Source: Tigriopus japonicus
Taxonomy: Eukaryota; Arthropoda; Copepoda; Harpacticoida; Harpacticidae
Assembly: GCA_010645155.1 (NCBI GenBank)
Contig: CM021322.1
Span: forward strand, 4,722,073-4,786,072
Length of the DNA stretch: 64,000 nucleotides
Direction: 5' to 3'
Shown: in pieces, positions 11,501 through 24,715 of the stretch
Position numbering within the stretch: the stretch's first letter is position 1
Layout: every line of letters starts with the position of its first letter
Translations under genes and position numbers: made by a program
Notes under the pieces: model-generated
The model's input: only the letters and a program-made list of their open reading frames with translations
The model's database searches: none
What the model was told of the DNA's origin: nothing

Positions 11501-14500
11501 AGGTTCGCGGAAGCCATCAAGATCATTGAATCTGCTGGGAGAGAGAGAGAGGGGGGGGGAGTCTGAAGTTGACCTTTAGATCTAATGGAATCGGGATTCT
11601 CCATGAACGATGAGTTTGGCGGGTCTTATTCATCTTTGCTCTTTTCACACACCAAAGTTCTGATCAAGATCATAGACCTAGATAATTCAAGGTTCAATTC
11701 ATTTTGGCAGCATGAAACCTGCATAAAAGATATTCTTAACAAAGTGTTGTACAAAATGTCCCTTTTGCCTTCTAAAAAAATCGTGTAAAGAAAGGAAGAC
11801 CAATTTGAATCCAAATAGCGATAATATTTCAATTTGCCTCAAGCCAAGTGCCGTTTACTTGTCCAAAGGCATAAGAAGTCATTTTTGTTGGCAAGTTTTG
11901 TCAAAGTTTTGCAATTTATGAGCCTTTCAATATGAGCCTTTGGTCTGTTCGTCGAATCGTTGGCATACAGTATTGTTTCCTAGAACTTTCTTCTTACCAT
12001 GCGTAATATGCCACCTGAGTAGCTACCGCTCATCCTGAATTCGAATTAAAATGGAAGGGCTCATTATTAACAACACTGAAAGTGTGTCTTGCACTTTTGG
12101 TTTAAGCTTAAGAAACTTTCTTTTTTAACGACAATTGAGTTTGACTTAGGCACATGCTCTCATGTTCAGTATCAACTCATTGGGTAACCCTCTCATGGTT
12201 GCTCTTCTTCTCGGTATGATACCCACTCTTAAAAAGAGATTTGGCAAAATTTCAGACCATGTGGCGTGTTTTCTTGAAATAGTCTGATGTGGTACATGAA
12301 TAGGAGAAAGCCTGGAGTGTCAAGGAATCCAGTCAAAGGCTGATCTAAATGCACTAATTAAAATAAAACTTGCAGATGCTCAAGTATAATCAAAACAGCC
12401 AAACCAAGATGGTTTGACTTTGTTTTTTTTGTCCTGACATGTGTTTCTTTTGCCAGAAAAAAACACGTTTGCTTTGCTTTCGAACGTAACCCATCAAAAG
12501 AGGCTTGTCAGATATCAAAAGCCTAAGCCGGCACATAAACAAGGTTCTAATTCGGTTGGCATTTGAATTGTGCATTTGGTTCAGTTGAGAATAAATGTAT
12601 CAATCAAGGGATGTCTCGAAGCGTACGAAAACTTGCGTAAGCCTCCTTATCGAACCCGAAACTTGGAACCGTCTGTAGAATATCATAAAACTTTTTTATG
12701 CGTCAATGAAAGGGCCCTTCGAAGATCCTCAGGTTTGGAGACTTTGGATGCGTCAATAGCTGCGGAATTCAACGCACTAGAAGTAGCATTCACGGTCAAA
12801 TGGGTCAGTGTGGCAAACACTCACGTTTGTGTCATTTTCCACTCGGACAAGTTTTCTTGGATTGAGTAAGAATTTTCCTTCATCCTTCAATGGACTCTTA
12901 TTTTGTCACGGGATGAACCGAGATTGATTTCTATGTCTTTCCCCCATCAGTCGGATTATTCCCTTAATAGTTGGTTTCCTTGGTTTGGTCTCTCTCTCTC
13001 TCTCAATTGATTTCCACATTTCCAGATCGTGGCTTTCCTTCAATATCTGATCCATATTACGTCAAACATAAAAACCATCACGAAGGCTGCGCTCGATCTG
13101 AAGATGAGCCAAGTCTGTTCGCATTCCAAAAGAGATTTGGCTCAGGTAACTAATTGGGCTAGTATTTCATATTGGGCTCTCTCAATAACGCCCAATCTAT
13201 TGACACAAGTGGAGTGTGTCTTTCTCGTTTTGTATGTCTAATCTTGGCCTTTCTCTTTCTCTCTCTTCGTCGCTTCTGTGTGCTACCCTTATTGGCAACA
13301 ATAAAAATGATAATAACAATAATCATTACAACCATAATGACGACAACAACAACAACAACAACAACAACAGCGAGTGGCTTGGGCGGACCTGATGACCTTG
13401 CAAAGTTTCCAAGATTACATCACTCTTCTGGCGAAGTTCCTCCGTAACAAATTGTAAGAACAAGAGACAAGGCAAAACCAAAGTTTTCTTATTAAGGCCA
13501 TCGGTGAAGGACGACAAGAAATTGAGCCGCAGAAGACGACGGTGACATCAGTTTGTTTGCTCGTTTCCTTTCAGGACGTTCTTCACACGAATGGAACACA
13601 GCACCCTCCTTCAATACGTCGATGTCTTAATCCAGGAACTTGTTGGCGAGCTATCGCTTTTCAACTTGAGGGCCAACAACTTTTTGGACGTGTTCACTCA
13701 ACGTATTCACGAGGGAACTTTGAAGTTCCTGGCTGTCACCACAGCGGCCACTCTGGTAACGTACCCACTCGTACTAGGGAACATCAATGAATAGTCTGCT
13801 TTTTCTAATATTCACTCAAGACGGGACTTATAACTTTCATATGTGTGTTTATTGGATTTGTAATTGCCATCAACAAAAGCTAAACTTTGAACAAATGATC
13901 AAACAAACACACAAACAAAAACAGACCAAAACAGACCAAAACAGGCCAATGGCCATTGTTGGCGTTTGTTCCATTATTTGCAAGAGATTTGGAACTGCTG
14001 TCCCATGAGCGATATGACCAGAACCATAGAGTGAGGCAGACAGGCAGGCCTTTGCTTTGACCTGATCGGTCTCCCCCATCTTGCTTGCTTTGATGTGAAG
14101 TTGTCTTTGTCAACGTAGAGCCATCGCTTGAAGGAGTTTAGCGTGTGGATCCGAAAAGAAACCTCCCTCTTTGAAAAGTTGTGTTTGCTCATGGGTGATG
14201 ATCCTGATTTTCGAGCCTCCTTGGTGGCCTTGGGCATTGGGGAAATGGCAAACAAGGAACATCCTGGCCACCAGAGAACCCAAAGGCCCTTAATTGTGGC
14301 CCTGGGTTCGCTCAAAGTTTGTCAAGCGTTTTTTCGCCCTCGGCCAGCGGCACAAAGTGATTTAGCTCGGAACGTGGCTCAACGGTTCACGAATTCTCCT
14401 GCCACTTGTGATCTCACCATCGCCATTATAGACTCAGATGGATCCGTGGAACAAGAGTTCTCGTGCCATCGAATCATACTCGTTGCTCGTTGCCCATACT

Positions 14501-16097
14501 TCCAATGTGCTCTCACTTCTGGAATGAAGGAGGAAATTGAAGGGTGAGTGCTCGAAGAGATTCCATGAATTTGTTCATTTTAGGCTTTGAGAGAGATTTT
14601 CTGATTTCAATTGGAAAAATACGTTGGTCCAACGAAAGAAAGATAGTTTCAAAAACCAACAAATGAGCGAAACCTTGGTTAGTAGATTACATTCAAACGG
14701 TTGGGTGTATTGCAAAGTGCAATATTATGGAACGAGGTACCGCGTGCCCCCCAGGATTTGCCAGATCCAATAAATTGTCACTTTATCTGTTGCCGACCAA
14801 TAACATGTCGAAACTCCTCGCCTACGGACATGCTGAGTGAGCCCCACGATAATATTGTTTTCAACAGTTTGGGTCTCTCGCCACTTGCAATGTGAACCTG
14901 GGCAATTCATGAAATGAAGACATGCTCTAGGGCATTTGCACTTCTCACTCACATTCATTGCGCTCCTTGGTGTGCTATTTATTGCACTCACTCATATGCA
15001 CATTCGCCAAAAAACATCATGTTTGTGTGTTTTCATTCATTCTAGTCGGATCCAACTGCGTGATGTGTCTGGAACAATCTTCAAGATGTTTTTGCATTAC
15101 CTCTACTCGGGAATTACCCCCACGTTCTCGGAGGTTGCTATTGAGACCGTCATTGAACTTCTCAAGCTATCAGATCGTTTGGAAATGGAAACATTAAGAT
15201 GCGAATGTGAGAGAGAACTTTCAAGACGTCTCCACACGCAAAATGCTCTGAGTTTGTACGTCATCGCCCACGATTTCAATGCCTCAAATTTGAAGGTAAG
15301 AGAAAGTTTCTTTTCAATTACCAAAGCTCTTTTTTCCATCTGTGCTTGGGGCTTGAAATCTCATTTAAGAGATTTTAGCCTATCCCCAACGCGCCTTTCC
15401 CATGGGTAAAACGTGAAATGCATCCATCCATGTACCGTACTGAGAGTGCTTACAAACATTTTTGTTCAATCTGTGAATCGAATCGCAACAAAATTTGGAG
15501 GGGGAAAGAATTAGGATGGTTGTAGAATCGCCGAACTGCATCCGCTATATCAATGCACCCACAACTACTCTTTGGCAATCCGAAAATCCCGTTTCAATGG
15601 CCTTCTTCCATCCTGATTATACAGTGTTTCAAGTTTAATCTGGATAGTTGGTTTTGGTAGTGTTGTTTTCTCTTGGCTTCCTCCGCTCCTTCGGTTTCGT
15701 GAGAAGAGATGCAAAACAAAGGCTTCATTCGCCCTTAACCAGTTCCAGCTGCAGTTTTGGCTATGGAAGAGCGGGAATCAGAGCACATTGGTAATGGTCG
15801 TACTTCGACAAAATCATCGATCTTCAGGCCTTGCGAACACACATCATACTTCATAACGGCCATTGTACTGATCCCAGCTTTCTAAAGATGATAAGATGGG
15901 GTTTCGGAAAGGCGGCCTTGAGGCCAACCAAACTTGACCCAATAAGAGCACCCTTGATGCCCTTAATTGAACTTGGCTCGAAGAATTCTTTAGTGTGCAC
16001 TCTCAGGCTCATAGTGTTCATTGAAAGAGCTCTGGGGAGTAAAAGCAATGAAGATGGTGCGATCTGGATGCACGCAATGTACATAATGGATCTTTGA
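8519..16097 (+). CDS. BTB/POZ protein with a probable second BTB-like segment and long helical middle
   Basis: Thirteen exons splice in frame to 816 residues: 8519-8551, 8614-8675, 8748-8952, 9046-9246, 9304-9553, 10790-10948, 11116-11327, 13026-13145, 13371-13453, 13575-13755, 14119-14543, 15046-15295 and 15828-16097. The clear BTB domain starts near residue 597 (TCDLTIAII, FSCHRIILVARCPYFQ, then FLHYLYSG and LLKLSDRLEMETL). It is followed by a BACK-like helical stretch. An earlier segment near residue 168 (FQCHEIILLSAF) resembles the core of a BTB fold. The middle (about 250-600) is leucine-rich and helical with no family I know. BTB domains generally mediate dimerisation or cullin-3 binding; the role here is unknown. 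The 11-codon first exon and the last exon are the least certain parts. BTBD8 also has two BTB domains, but I cannot claim orthology. Confidence 0.75.
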
Positions 16098-16186
16098 ATA
16101 TATATTACTATCAAGTTGGAAGACATTTTCGAGTTTTGTTTTGAATCGGATTATCAGATGGACGAAGTAGTCTTTCCATTCACAGT

Positions 16187-16192
16187 AATAAA
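16187..16192 (+). promoter_or_regulatory. poly(A) signal of the BTB gene
   Basis: AATAAA lies 90 bases after the TGA at 16095-16097. It supports the choice of the last exon and gives a short 3' UTR. Confidence 0.5.
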
Positions 16193-17590
16193 TTGCAGTT
16201 CTTTATCGTGGATATTTCTGAATAATTTTGTGAGACGGGAGAAAGAGATAAGTTAAAAATGCTTTGGAGCTATTCCTGTATGTACGTCTTTAAAGAGCCT
16301 CGTTAACTCTCTCTTTAGACCTGGTCTAAGGTGATCAGCACTCCCTGTAAGTAAGTGAAAATGTCGTCTGTTTGTCTCTTCGTGCCATTGTACTTTCTTC
16401 TGTAATTCATGCACTATGTTGTATGTACTTACTTAGATGAACTTGGCAGATGGCACTTGGTAGCACACTTTTTCATTCACCATAGGGAATTAATATCTAG
16501 CTGGTCCAATACTCAGGAGGGGGAAGGGAGGGTGGTATTGGGCTCCTTTTTGTTTATTGAAGCGACGTAAATCCGTTGGTGGGTGGGGCTTGGTTCTCGA
16601 CAGCAGTTCGCCATTTCTTGGATTGAGGATAGCGGAAATGAAGAAACCTTCGCCTGCCTGTCTGTTTGTCTGTCTACGTATAGCTATCTATTTGAAGATC
16701 CGTCTGAAGATTGGCCGGTTGGTGAGGACTCACTCACCCACCCACCACAATAAATGAATGGACACGTTGTTGTGAGGAGCTCGCTTCTTAATTGGACCGC
16801 TCTGAGGTTCCCCGAGGATTCGAAATTCCAATGTGGGGGAATTGAGACGGGCTTTTTAGACTGGAGCGCGTATCTGATTTCGATTTTACACACCCTAAAA
16901 GTCATGTCCCTTTCTCGAGACTCGTGGTATGAGATCGTTTTGTTGTTCATTGACTTACTTGAGGAATGATGTTGTGGTCGACAATATCTTGGTTGTTTAT
17001 AGACAGACAACATTCTCCGAAAGGCTTCCAAAATTTGGCCCTTTCCCCAAGGACTTCTTATATTCAAATTGGATGTTAACCTGACGAACTTTGATACCTG
17101 AAATGGTCTTCCCTGGACAAATCAAGTACACCATATCAATTAGGTCACCACAATGGGGATTATTGTCCTTTTTATATTACACGACTGTTTTTATATCAAA
17201 CTTCGCCGACCTTGATTTGCGCATTGAGGACTGGCACAAAAGCTTTGTGTGGACAAAAGGTCTCTTGCTCATTTTTGCATCCCTCTTTGTACGTAATTCT
17301 AAGATGTTTGTCGCTGTTACTTCCGCTAGAATATTTAGTTATATTGGGCATGTTGGGTGGGGTATTGGGAGCCCCTATTGTCCCCTAAGTGCTTTGTTGA
17401 CCTGATTCAGTCGAAATGGATCCTTCCTAAGACGAGGGAAGCCTCACAATGTGTGGGGTAGAAGCGTCACTTCCCATTGGTCCACTATCAGTCATTTCAA
17501 ATGGACATAAGAACATGACGATGCACTTGTTGGATCTTGCAACGAGATGGTTGACAAAACAGCGGGTTTTCTTCGTCATTTAATCCAAAC
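16193..17590. other. intergenic, no gene seen
   Basis: Open frames are short and overlap on both strands, and I found no exon with paired splice signals and a recognisable product. No transposon ends were recognised either. Confidence 0.4.
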
Positions 17591-17863
17591 TTTATTGAAT
17601 ACATAGGCTGTGAGTGAGTGAGTTACTGATAGACCCGAACGACATTTGGCTTTCTTTTTGCCCTCGTCTTAGCTTCATGATGTAATCTTCCGAATGGATT
17701 GTTGGCCTTGGTGGAGTCACAACGCCGGCACCAATTTAGAGTTTTCCCCGAAGGAAACGATTTATCAGCGTTCTCTGCTTTTTCAAAACGTCCAAGTAAA
17801 CTTTCTTCTTCTTCTTCAAGAAGCCAGTCCGATTCCAGACACAGAGAACCGACCATATAGCCT
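17591..17863 (-). CDS. possible 3'-terminal exon of an unknown minus-strand gene
   Basis: After a candidate acceptor (GAGCAG) near 17864, a minus-strand frame reads about 77 residues: a short start, an acidic GAA-repeat tract (LLEEEEESLLGRF), then NWCRRCDSTKANNPFGRL and a basic end, stopping with TAA at 17625-17623. AATAAA follows on the same strand at 17596-17591, about 27 bases later. Stop plus nearby poly(A) signal is what a terminal exon looks like. I could not find upstream exons or recognise a family, and the GAA tract could create a frame by chance. Confidence 0.3.
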
Positions 17864-20800
17864 GCTCAAACTTGGAGAGGTGAGCAGCCTTTTTTCTCCG
17901 AAGGTAGGATTCCGGACCAAACAAACAAGAATCTTGGCTGATACTTCGTAGGAAGTAGGATCTCTGCTGAGGGAAAGAAAAATGCTATAAAATCAGAGAA
18001 AAACGAGAACCGGATTTTGGTCATTAGGGAAGAGGGAGAATCGTCGAGATCTCGAGACTTCTGTGTGTTGAAGATAGGAAAAAGAAACCATTCATGTACT
18101 CTAATTTATTGCGTTCATTCGTTCCCTGGCAATTTGGAGACTTAAAGCACACGGGAGCGAAGGGGGATTTTCAACAGTGCTTTTTTCTTCTTTTGAGCTT
18201 AAAAGCCTTGTTAACTTTTTTGCATTCGGTTACGAATTCGATCGCATTCACACTTTCGTCCGTTGGTTGAGGTGAGAGTATTCAGTCTGAGTGAGTTAAC
18301 GGTTCAGTCTCAGATGCATTCCTTCCCTAGAACATTTGGTTTCTTCTCTCTCTGAAATTTGAGCAATCAGGGGAAGCGATATCTCAAGCCAACGAGTTTC
18401 AACACCAAAGTGGTGATATTTCAGAATCAATTTTTCACCTACCTCGGAGAAATCGTCATGTCAACCGATTGTAGAAGTGTATCAAGATGAAAAATGGGCA
18501 AATGTTTGCCAAGAGCATTCTCAAAAAAGAGAAACAACACTGAAAATTCGTAAAAGTCATCATAACGCTGCGATATAGAATCCATGCTTTACTTTTTCGA
18601 GACGAGAAAAAAATAACACAAAGCAAGGTAGGTTCTTGGAATCAGGAACTGTCATTGCCTCAAAGTAAAATGCAAGGATTTGTAGCATAGTTTTGATCAC
18701 CTTCTAACTTTGACTTTTAAATTTTGAATGCAAATTATTTCAGCAAATTCAGCCCCCGTTTTCTTGACCTGAGTTTGATAACGGTTACGGCAAGTCAAGG
18801 TCAAAAGCATTCATTTTTATTTATTAATCATTAGCCTAAATAATTGATCTAAATGTCCGCTGCTCTAGACGAAGCACATCGAATAATGAAAAAATAAATA
18901 AAAAAATAGGTACCCATGCTGCCAATTTCAGGGTACCATTTCGGTTTCAGATCAAATTCGTTTCGGGGTGTGAGTTTAGGATTATCTTTGTGTTGGATGG
19001 TCTAAGTGACAAAGTCTTTAGGTTACTTCGGCCAAGTTCGATCCGAGGAGGGAAAAATTCCAGTCCTTGGGTCAAATTTATTATCTTTGGGCAAGGGCGT
19101 TTGTTCCGTTCTCTTGTCATTACTCATTTTTCCCGATCAGAGCTCCTTCCATGGCAGGAAGGCCTTAGTAAGCAGACATTACTCTGTAGTTTGTCGTGGT
19201 TCTGCTTGCGAGCGAAGGACCGACCGACTGAGCAGCGAGCCAGTGAGCCACCGAGCCAACGAAGGTTCGATGACTGGGATGAGCCGATCTCGTCGATCCC
19301 ATCGAGATGGAAGAAGCTAGTACACACGCACGTACACACACACAGAACATACAAACTATAAGTGGCAAGTTAAGCCCGTCCTGGATATCCATGGACAGAA
19401 CTGGTTAATAAAAGATCCACGACGAGCTAGCTCCTGATCCAATCCTGTGTGTGATAGGCGTTCCATTGAGAGCTTAGTGGTGATACCAGACTTCAAGAAC
19501 GGGCCCCTTTCTCTCATTCTTTCATTCTTTCGTTCTCTCTCTCTCATGCCTGTTTGCTTGAGGAGGGACCATCAAAGCGTCTCATTTTCATGATGAATTA
19601 TCAACATGATGGGATCGTTTATTCTCTTTATTTCAGGACCAATGCTCTCGAATCCTCGCCACTGGAAGAAACCCAAGAACCTGGGATGAGTGGGCGGACT
19701 TGGACCCAACGTTGAAAACTGAACTCCAATCCATATGGCAACCACCGGTTCTCCCACTTCGTTCTGACGCATTAGGAGCCAAGAAATGATGATTCCAACC
19801 CCCTTCCTTGGATGACACCATGCCATCCATCCGTTCTCACTGATCAAGTAAAGCCATCTCCTCATGTCATCTTGCTCTAAGCCCGTCCGTCCGTCCGCCC
19901 CTATCCATCCTCCTTCTTGAACGTGCCTCGTACTTGGCAGGTACATTAAGGTCCTTATTCGATCCTTCTTGTTCTCCTTCTCATCTCCTTCTTGGAGTCG
20001 TACTTCTTCTTCTTCTTCCTTTTCTTCTCCTCCTCCTCCTCCTCCTGTCCCTTCCTTGAAGGCCAAGTCCCCTTTTGCCCTCTCAAACATCATCCTATCC
20101 TATCCAAGTGGGCGTCGTCAGTTTGAAAGAGGAGACTTGACAGATTCACAAAGGAAATAATAGCTTGCTCGGGATGCCTACCCATGGGAGACTACTACAA
20201 TCCTTCCTTTGAAATATTGTCGAGTGTTTTGTGACAACATTGCTCTTATTTCCAATGTCTCATGGTTTGAATGATATTCAGGCAGGTTGAATTTGGGCAT
20301 GGATACTTAAAACTCAACAAAAATGGAACAGAGAAAAGGCTTGGTGATCTCTTAGAACAATGCTTTAGTGAATAGCGATTCGTGAATGGTGTGGTGAATT
20401 TTTAGAATTCTAAAAACGCACTTTGTACTTGAACTGAGACCACATTCGCCGCAAGTTTAAAGTTCTGTTGTTTGCACCATCTAGGGATTAAAACAATTCA
20501 CCTCTAGGCTGTCACGATCTGGAGAGGATCTTTCAGAGATCATGTTCCGTGGCTGACTTTGATTGACACGAGTCATTTGAGATGGGCCAGACACATAATG
20601 GACCTAATATCGACCATAATGTGCTCAGCGTGTTGGATCGAATGTTATAAAGTAAATACATTGCGTATATAGTATCTCATGCTTCCAGTCCATTCATTCT
20701 TCCTTGATTTTAGAGAAGGCACTAGAGAGCAGGTTTCATGATTTAAGGTCAACCAACCTAATTTTCAAACAGGTCAAGTTAGATTAAGGAACGCAGTCAA

Positions 20801-23800
20801 TAATGTTTGCGTGCTACATAATTCTCATTGAAGTGTGCCGGAGAAACATCAGCATGGGAAAAGGCTCGTAAATTTGGCCTCACGCCACCACTCTATCAAA
20901 TCATTTGACCAGACTTCTCTGGGGCATAACTTCGCAACATGTTCATTGGACTGGGTGTGTTACTCACAGTCTATTTTATTTACGGTCGCTTTTGTAGCCA
21001 CTAGTTTCATTTTCTTGTCCTCCCCAGGCAATCATAAATCAATGTCTGAAATTTCCACGGTGTTCCCATCAGGCGCTCACTAGTTTCAAGCTGTTTGTAC
21101 GTATTCGTTGTATCGTAGTGGTTCCCCCTCATCGCTGTTGCACTAAACCGTACGTACTTGCACCAACTTGTGTTTTAAAACCGACATTGAAAGATAAGAA
21201 GACACTGATGATGAATGCAATGGCAAACAACCCACGAGGTATATTGAATGTGCTTGAAATTAGAGAACTCCGGGTAAAATGCTTCAAAGGGAATGGAGAC
21301 TCGATTGAATAGAGTTTATTTATTCATTCCTTCCTTTTCCTACATTGAATGCATTAGACATTTTGAGGATAACCGAGCAATCAAGATGTTTAGCTTGAGT
21401 TTGAAAAAAGAAGAGAAACAGAGCTGGAAGAAGCTTGGTATAAAACCTAAATTAGGCCTTGGAAGCTAATATTTGATAAGTCGACATCAAGGTAGGTCTT
21501 TCATTGCCTCAGTACTCAATTAAAACGTGTACCAAGTCTTTGATTGTGTGCTATGTACTCTCGGTAGTATTTCACAAAGATAGGTCTGCTAAAACATTTT
21601 TACCGTACACTTTTGTTTTAGTGACGTATCCCAACTCAATTTACTTAATGTGGCAACCAGAGGTCAATTGCCTGATTCTCATCTGATAGAGCGTCATGGT
21701 GGCTGCTTGTGGGATAGTCAATGGCTGTGGACTGTGAATCTGTTTTGAGACCAACTCCAGGGACGGAGAAAAAAGGCCCGCCCCCATCTGCCCTTGCCTA
21801 CGTAAATGTATATAGCATCTAAAGAGACGAACGGACGGCCCCTTAGAATAAGTGTTTCATAACAAATGGGACAACAGCAAAAAGACTACGAGCCGCTCCG
21901 AGGAACGAGTGGCCTCACTTCAACCTACCATATTTCTTGCACTTTGTGAAAAAAGACGCATCAACTAATGTATCCCCTCAAAATCCTAGGCCATTAGAGT
22001 GACATCCTCGAATCTCTCCGGTGAGGGTCGAGCTGCTCCTTGGTTAGCGCACGCACCTTGAAGATGAAGATCCCTCTTTCATCACAAGAACGAGACCTCT
22101 GGTTGCTGGTTGGCCTTCTATGTGGTTGTTGTCGCTCGATTCAACGAGGCTGATCCCCTTCTCCATTTCTCCATCGTCTTTTTACCTCATGCGAGTGGGC
22201 TGTCATCGCTTGTTGGGTTTGCGATCGTGGCCTCAATCCACACGGTCGAGTACTCGTCTGTGCGAGTAAGTGCGAGCTTTCGTTTGCTGGATGGGCCTAA
22301 AAATGATTTCAGAGAAATGCTTCAAAGGTCGCAATCAATTCACTTGTCGGCCTTTGACCAATCAATTAATTAAAGGCATAAAACCACTCTCATACCAAGA
22401 TTGCGCCCGCCCATGATGGTGAAAAATTATCGTGCTAAAGTGAGTAGAAAGGAACCGAAGTGAATGGTCTTGAAATGTTGCCTGGAACCACCGTGTCGAG
22501 GAACTGGGATTCGAGTGAATTGGGCTCACTTAGTAGGCATTTCTACCCAGCTCTGCGGGATGCAGGCCAGCTATATAGTATATGCCTTACTTGCTTCTTT
22601 ACTCGCTTTTACTTCCTTCCCCAGTTAGTTAGTTGGGTGGTTGCTCTTTCGTTCTCTCTCTCACACACTGGCCTTCGTTGATTCTCGGCACGAATTGTCC
22701 TTGGTGCGCGAAAGGAGGATGCATCAAAGCTCAAAAGAATGGGCAGAAAAGACCGGCCAGCAGCTAGTTTGTACGTACGTACGTGTGTACAGAGGTCCTC
22801 CTTCAAGGCCCGAGAAAACAGCGGTGAGGTTGTGAGGGAGCCGGCCTCCGGTGCCTTGAGGAGACTACTTCTCAGCCAAGTAAGTGGAGCGGCCTTTAAA
22901 GATTCTATGATTTGAAGGGCATGGCACTCATCCTCCCCCAAGGAGGTAGGTGAAACCGGGGCTAGAGCCAGGCGAGGCAAAGGGGGGAGGGGATTTAAAC
23001 TAAACAACCACGAAAACCGGGAAAAATATGAACCATCATAAGGAGGAGCAATAGACAGTGGGGTGTTGTACCGTATTTACGAAATGTTAATTTAATTAAA
23101 TTATTCATTTACGCATATCAAGGCAAATTGTTTATTTGTTGGTATTATTTAGACATCATTTCATGGGGCTTGCGCACATGGGGCTTGCTCTTGGATGCGA
23201 GCAAGGAACACGAGGTGCACGGTTACTAATACGTTCACTGCGAGTGACAGTGCAAGGGGAAAGTACCTACCCACCTTGCAAAGGCTCGGTGTACTGTCAC
23301 CATACCCGAGCACCGTAGTTGTGGTTCCAAGGTTTAACCCAAATCAGGGAAGTGCAAGTTTAAGAACAACCAAGGAACGTAAGATCCAAAATGGGAGGTG
23401 GAGATGGGCTAACCCAGTACCATTGGTTTTGACCATGGGCTCGTGGGTTTGCACCGTACGTACAATACCGTAGTATTGAGAACTTTTTACAAAATAGATC
23501 GGTGCGTGAACGTGTTCTGGGCTACGCAAGGATGGCGCGATGAAAGGAACTCGGAAAGAGAAGGAGAGAACGACTCTACAAACATTTTCCTCTCTCACTC
23601 TCTCACCTCGATCCTGGCTTGGGTGAGACATCTACGTACGTATGTACTATGAAGACCTCGAACCGACGAGCATCTGTGAGGCGATGGAAAGACCAACGAA
23701 CGAAAGCATCCGCCACCCGAAAAAGAGAGACTCCATCCATCCACTCGTTGATCGTCCCTGGCATCCCCTAGTGGCCCTCACTTTCCTTACAACTTTGGGT

Positions 23801-24078
23801 TTCAAAAACGAAGGCTCCCTTCAGGAGGACTAGGTTTGCTCCTACGGTTTCGGGGAAGCCAATTTCAAACGTGGAAGGAAGACTCAAGGCTCGTAACTCA
23901 AATGTAGGGAGTAAGCCCAAGGGTAGGTTGAGAAGCTCGACGAGCGAATATTTCTGTTCTGCCATTGTACGCGCACCTACGGTACAGTTAGTATGCGTAG
24001 TAATACGAACTAAGAAAGCTCTTACAGCCGAGAGAGAGAAAAAGGAAGCATTTGGAAGGACACCAACAAAGGCCAAAT

Positions 24079-24121
24079 AGGATGGATAGATAGATGGATG
24101 GATGAATGGATGGATGGGTGG
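24079..24121. repeat. GGAT microsatellite
   Basis: Nearly pure GGAT/GATA tetranucleotide run with a few variants. Confidence 0.9.
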
Positions 24122-24680
24122 TTATTTTGTAGGGGTAGCCCGGTTAGTTGCATAGTCGCGCAGGTTTTGGCTTCTGTCGCCTCGTCGAAGGTGTTGATGG
24201 TCTTGAGCAAGGGTAGCTACTAGCTAGAGGAGAGGGGGGAAGGAACGAAGCCAGACAGCATGCTACTGAAGCACAGAGCAAGTCAAGGGAGAAGAGGGAG
24301 GAGGGAGTTCTAGGGGTTTGAGGGAGAAGGACCACGTACAGAAAGAAAGAAGAAGACTGAAGAGATAGGGGAAAAGGAACATGGACCTAACTAGAGCGAG
24401 CATTGTTGAGTTCCAACACAGAACTGAGAAAAGGGAGCCAGCGACCATTACCTCAACGACTACGATCAAGTTTTGGGTCGGAAATAAATGCGCTTCTCGC
24501 AGAAAAGAGGACCCGGAGAGACGATCTTCGTTCCTGAAGACGACAACAACTCATTCGTTTCTCGTTTCTTCGTTTGTTCGCTCGCTGGTTCAAGTGAGGG
24601 TGGTGTGGAGACTCTGTTGCCGTGGATGCGGCAGGTTTTGGGCCTACTTTTAGGCGGCATTTAGCCAGCCATTGCAAAGA

Positions 24681-24715
24681 CTGCTTGCTTGCCTGCTTGC
24701 TTGCTTGCTTGCTTG
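24681..24715. repeat. CTTG microsatellite
   Basis: Run of CTTG tetranucleotides with one interruption. Confidence 0.9.

Noticed and set aside
12570..12869. 99-residue plus-strand frame between BTB-gene exons 7 and 8
   Set aside because: No acceptor and donor pair gives phase 0 on both sides, while exons 7 and 8 already join in phase 0.
19572..20093. 173-residue minus-strand frame
   Set aside because: It is made of poly-Gly and poly-Glu from CTC/CTT tracts plus unmotivated sequence; no domain or splice context.
22609..23007. 132-residue minus-strand frame
   Set aside because: Low-complexity Ser/Leu/Arg composition, no motif, no poly(A) or splice support.
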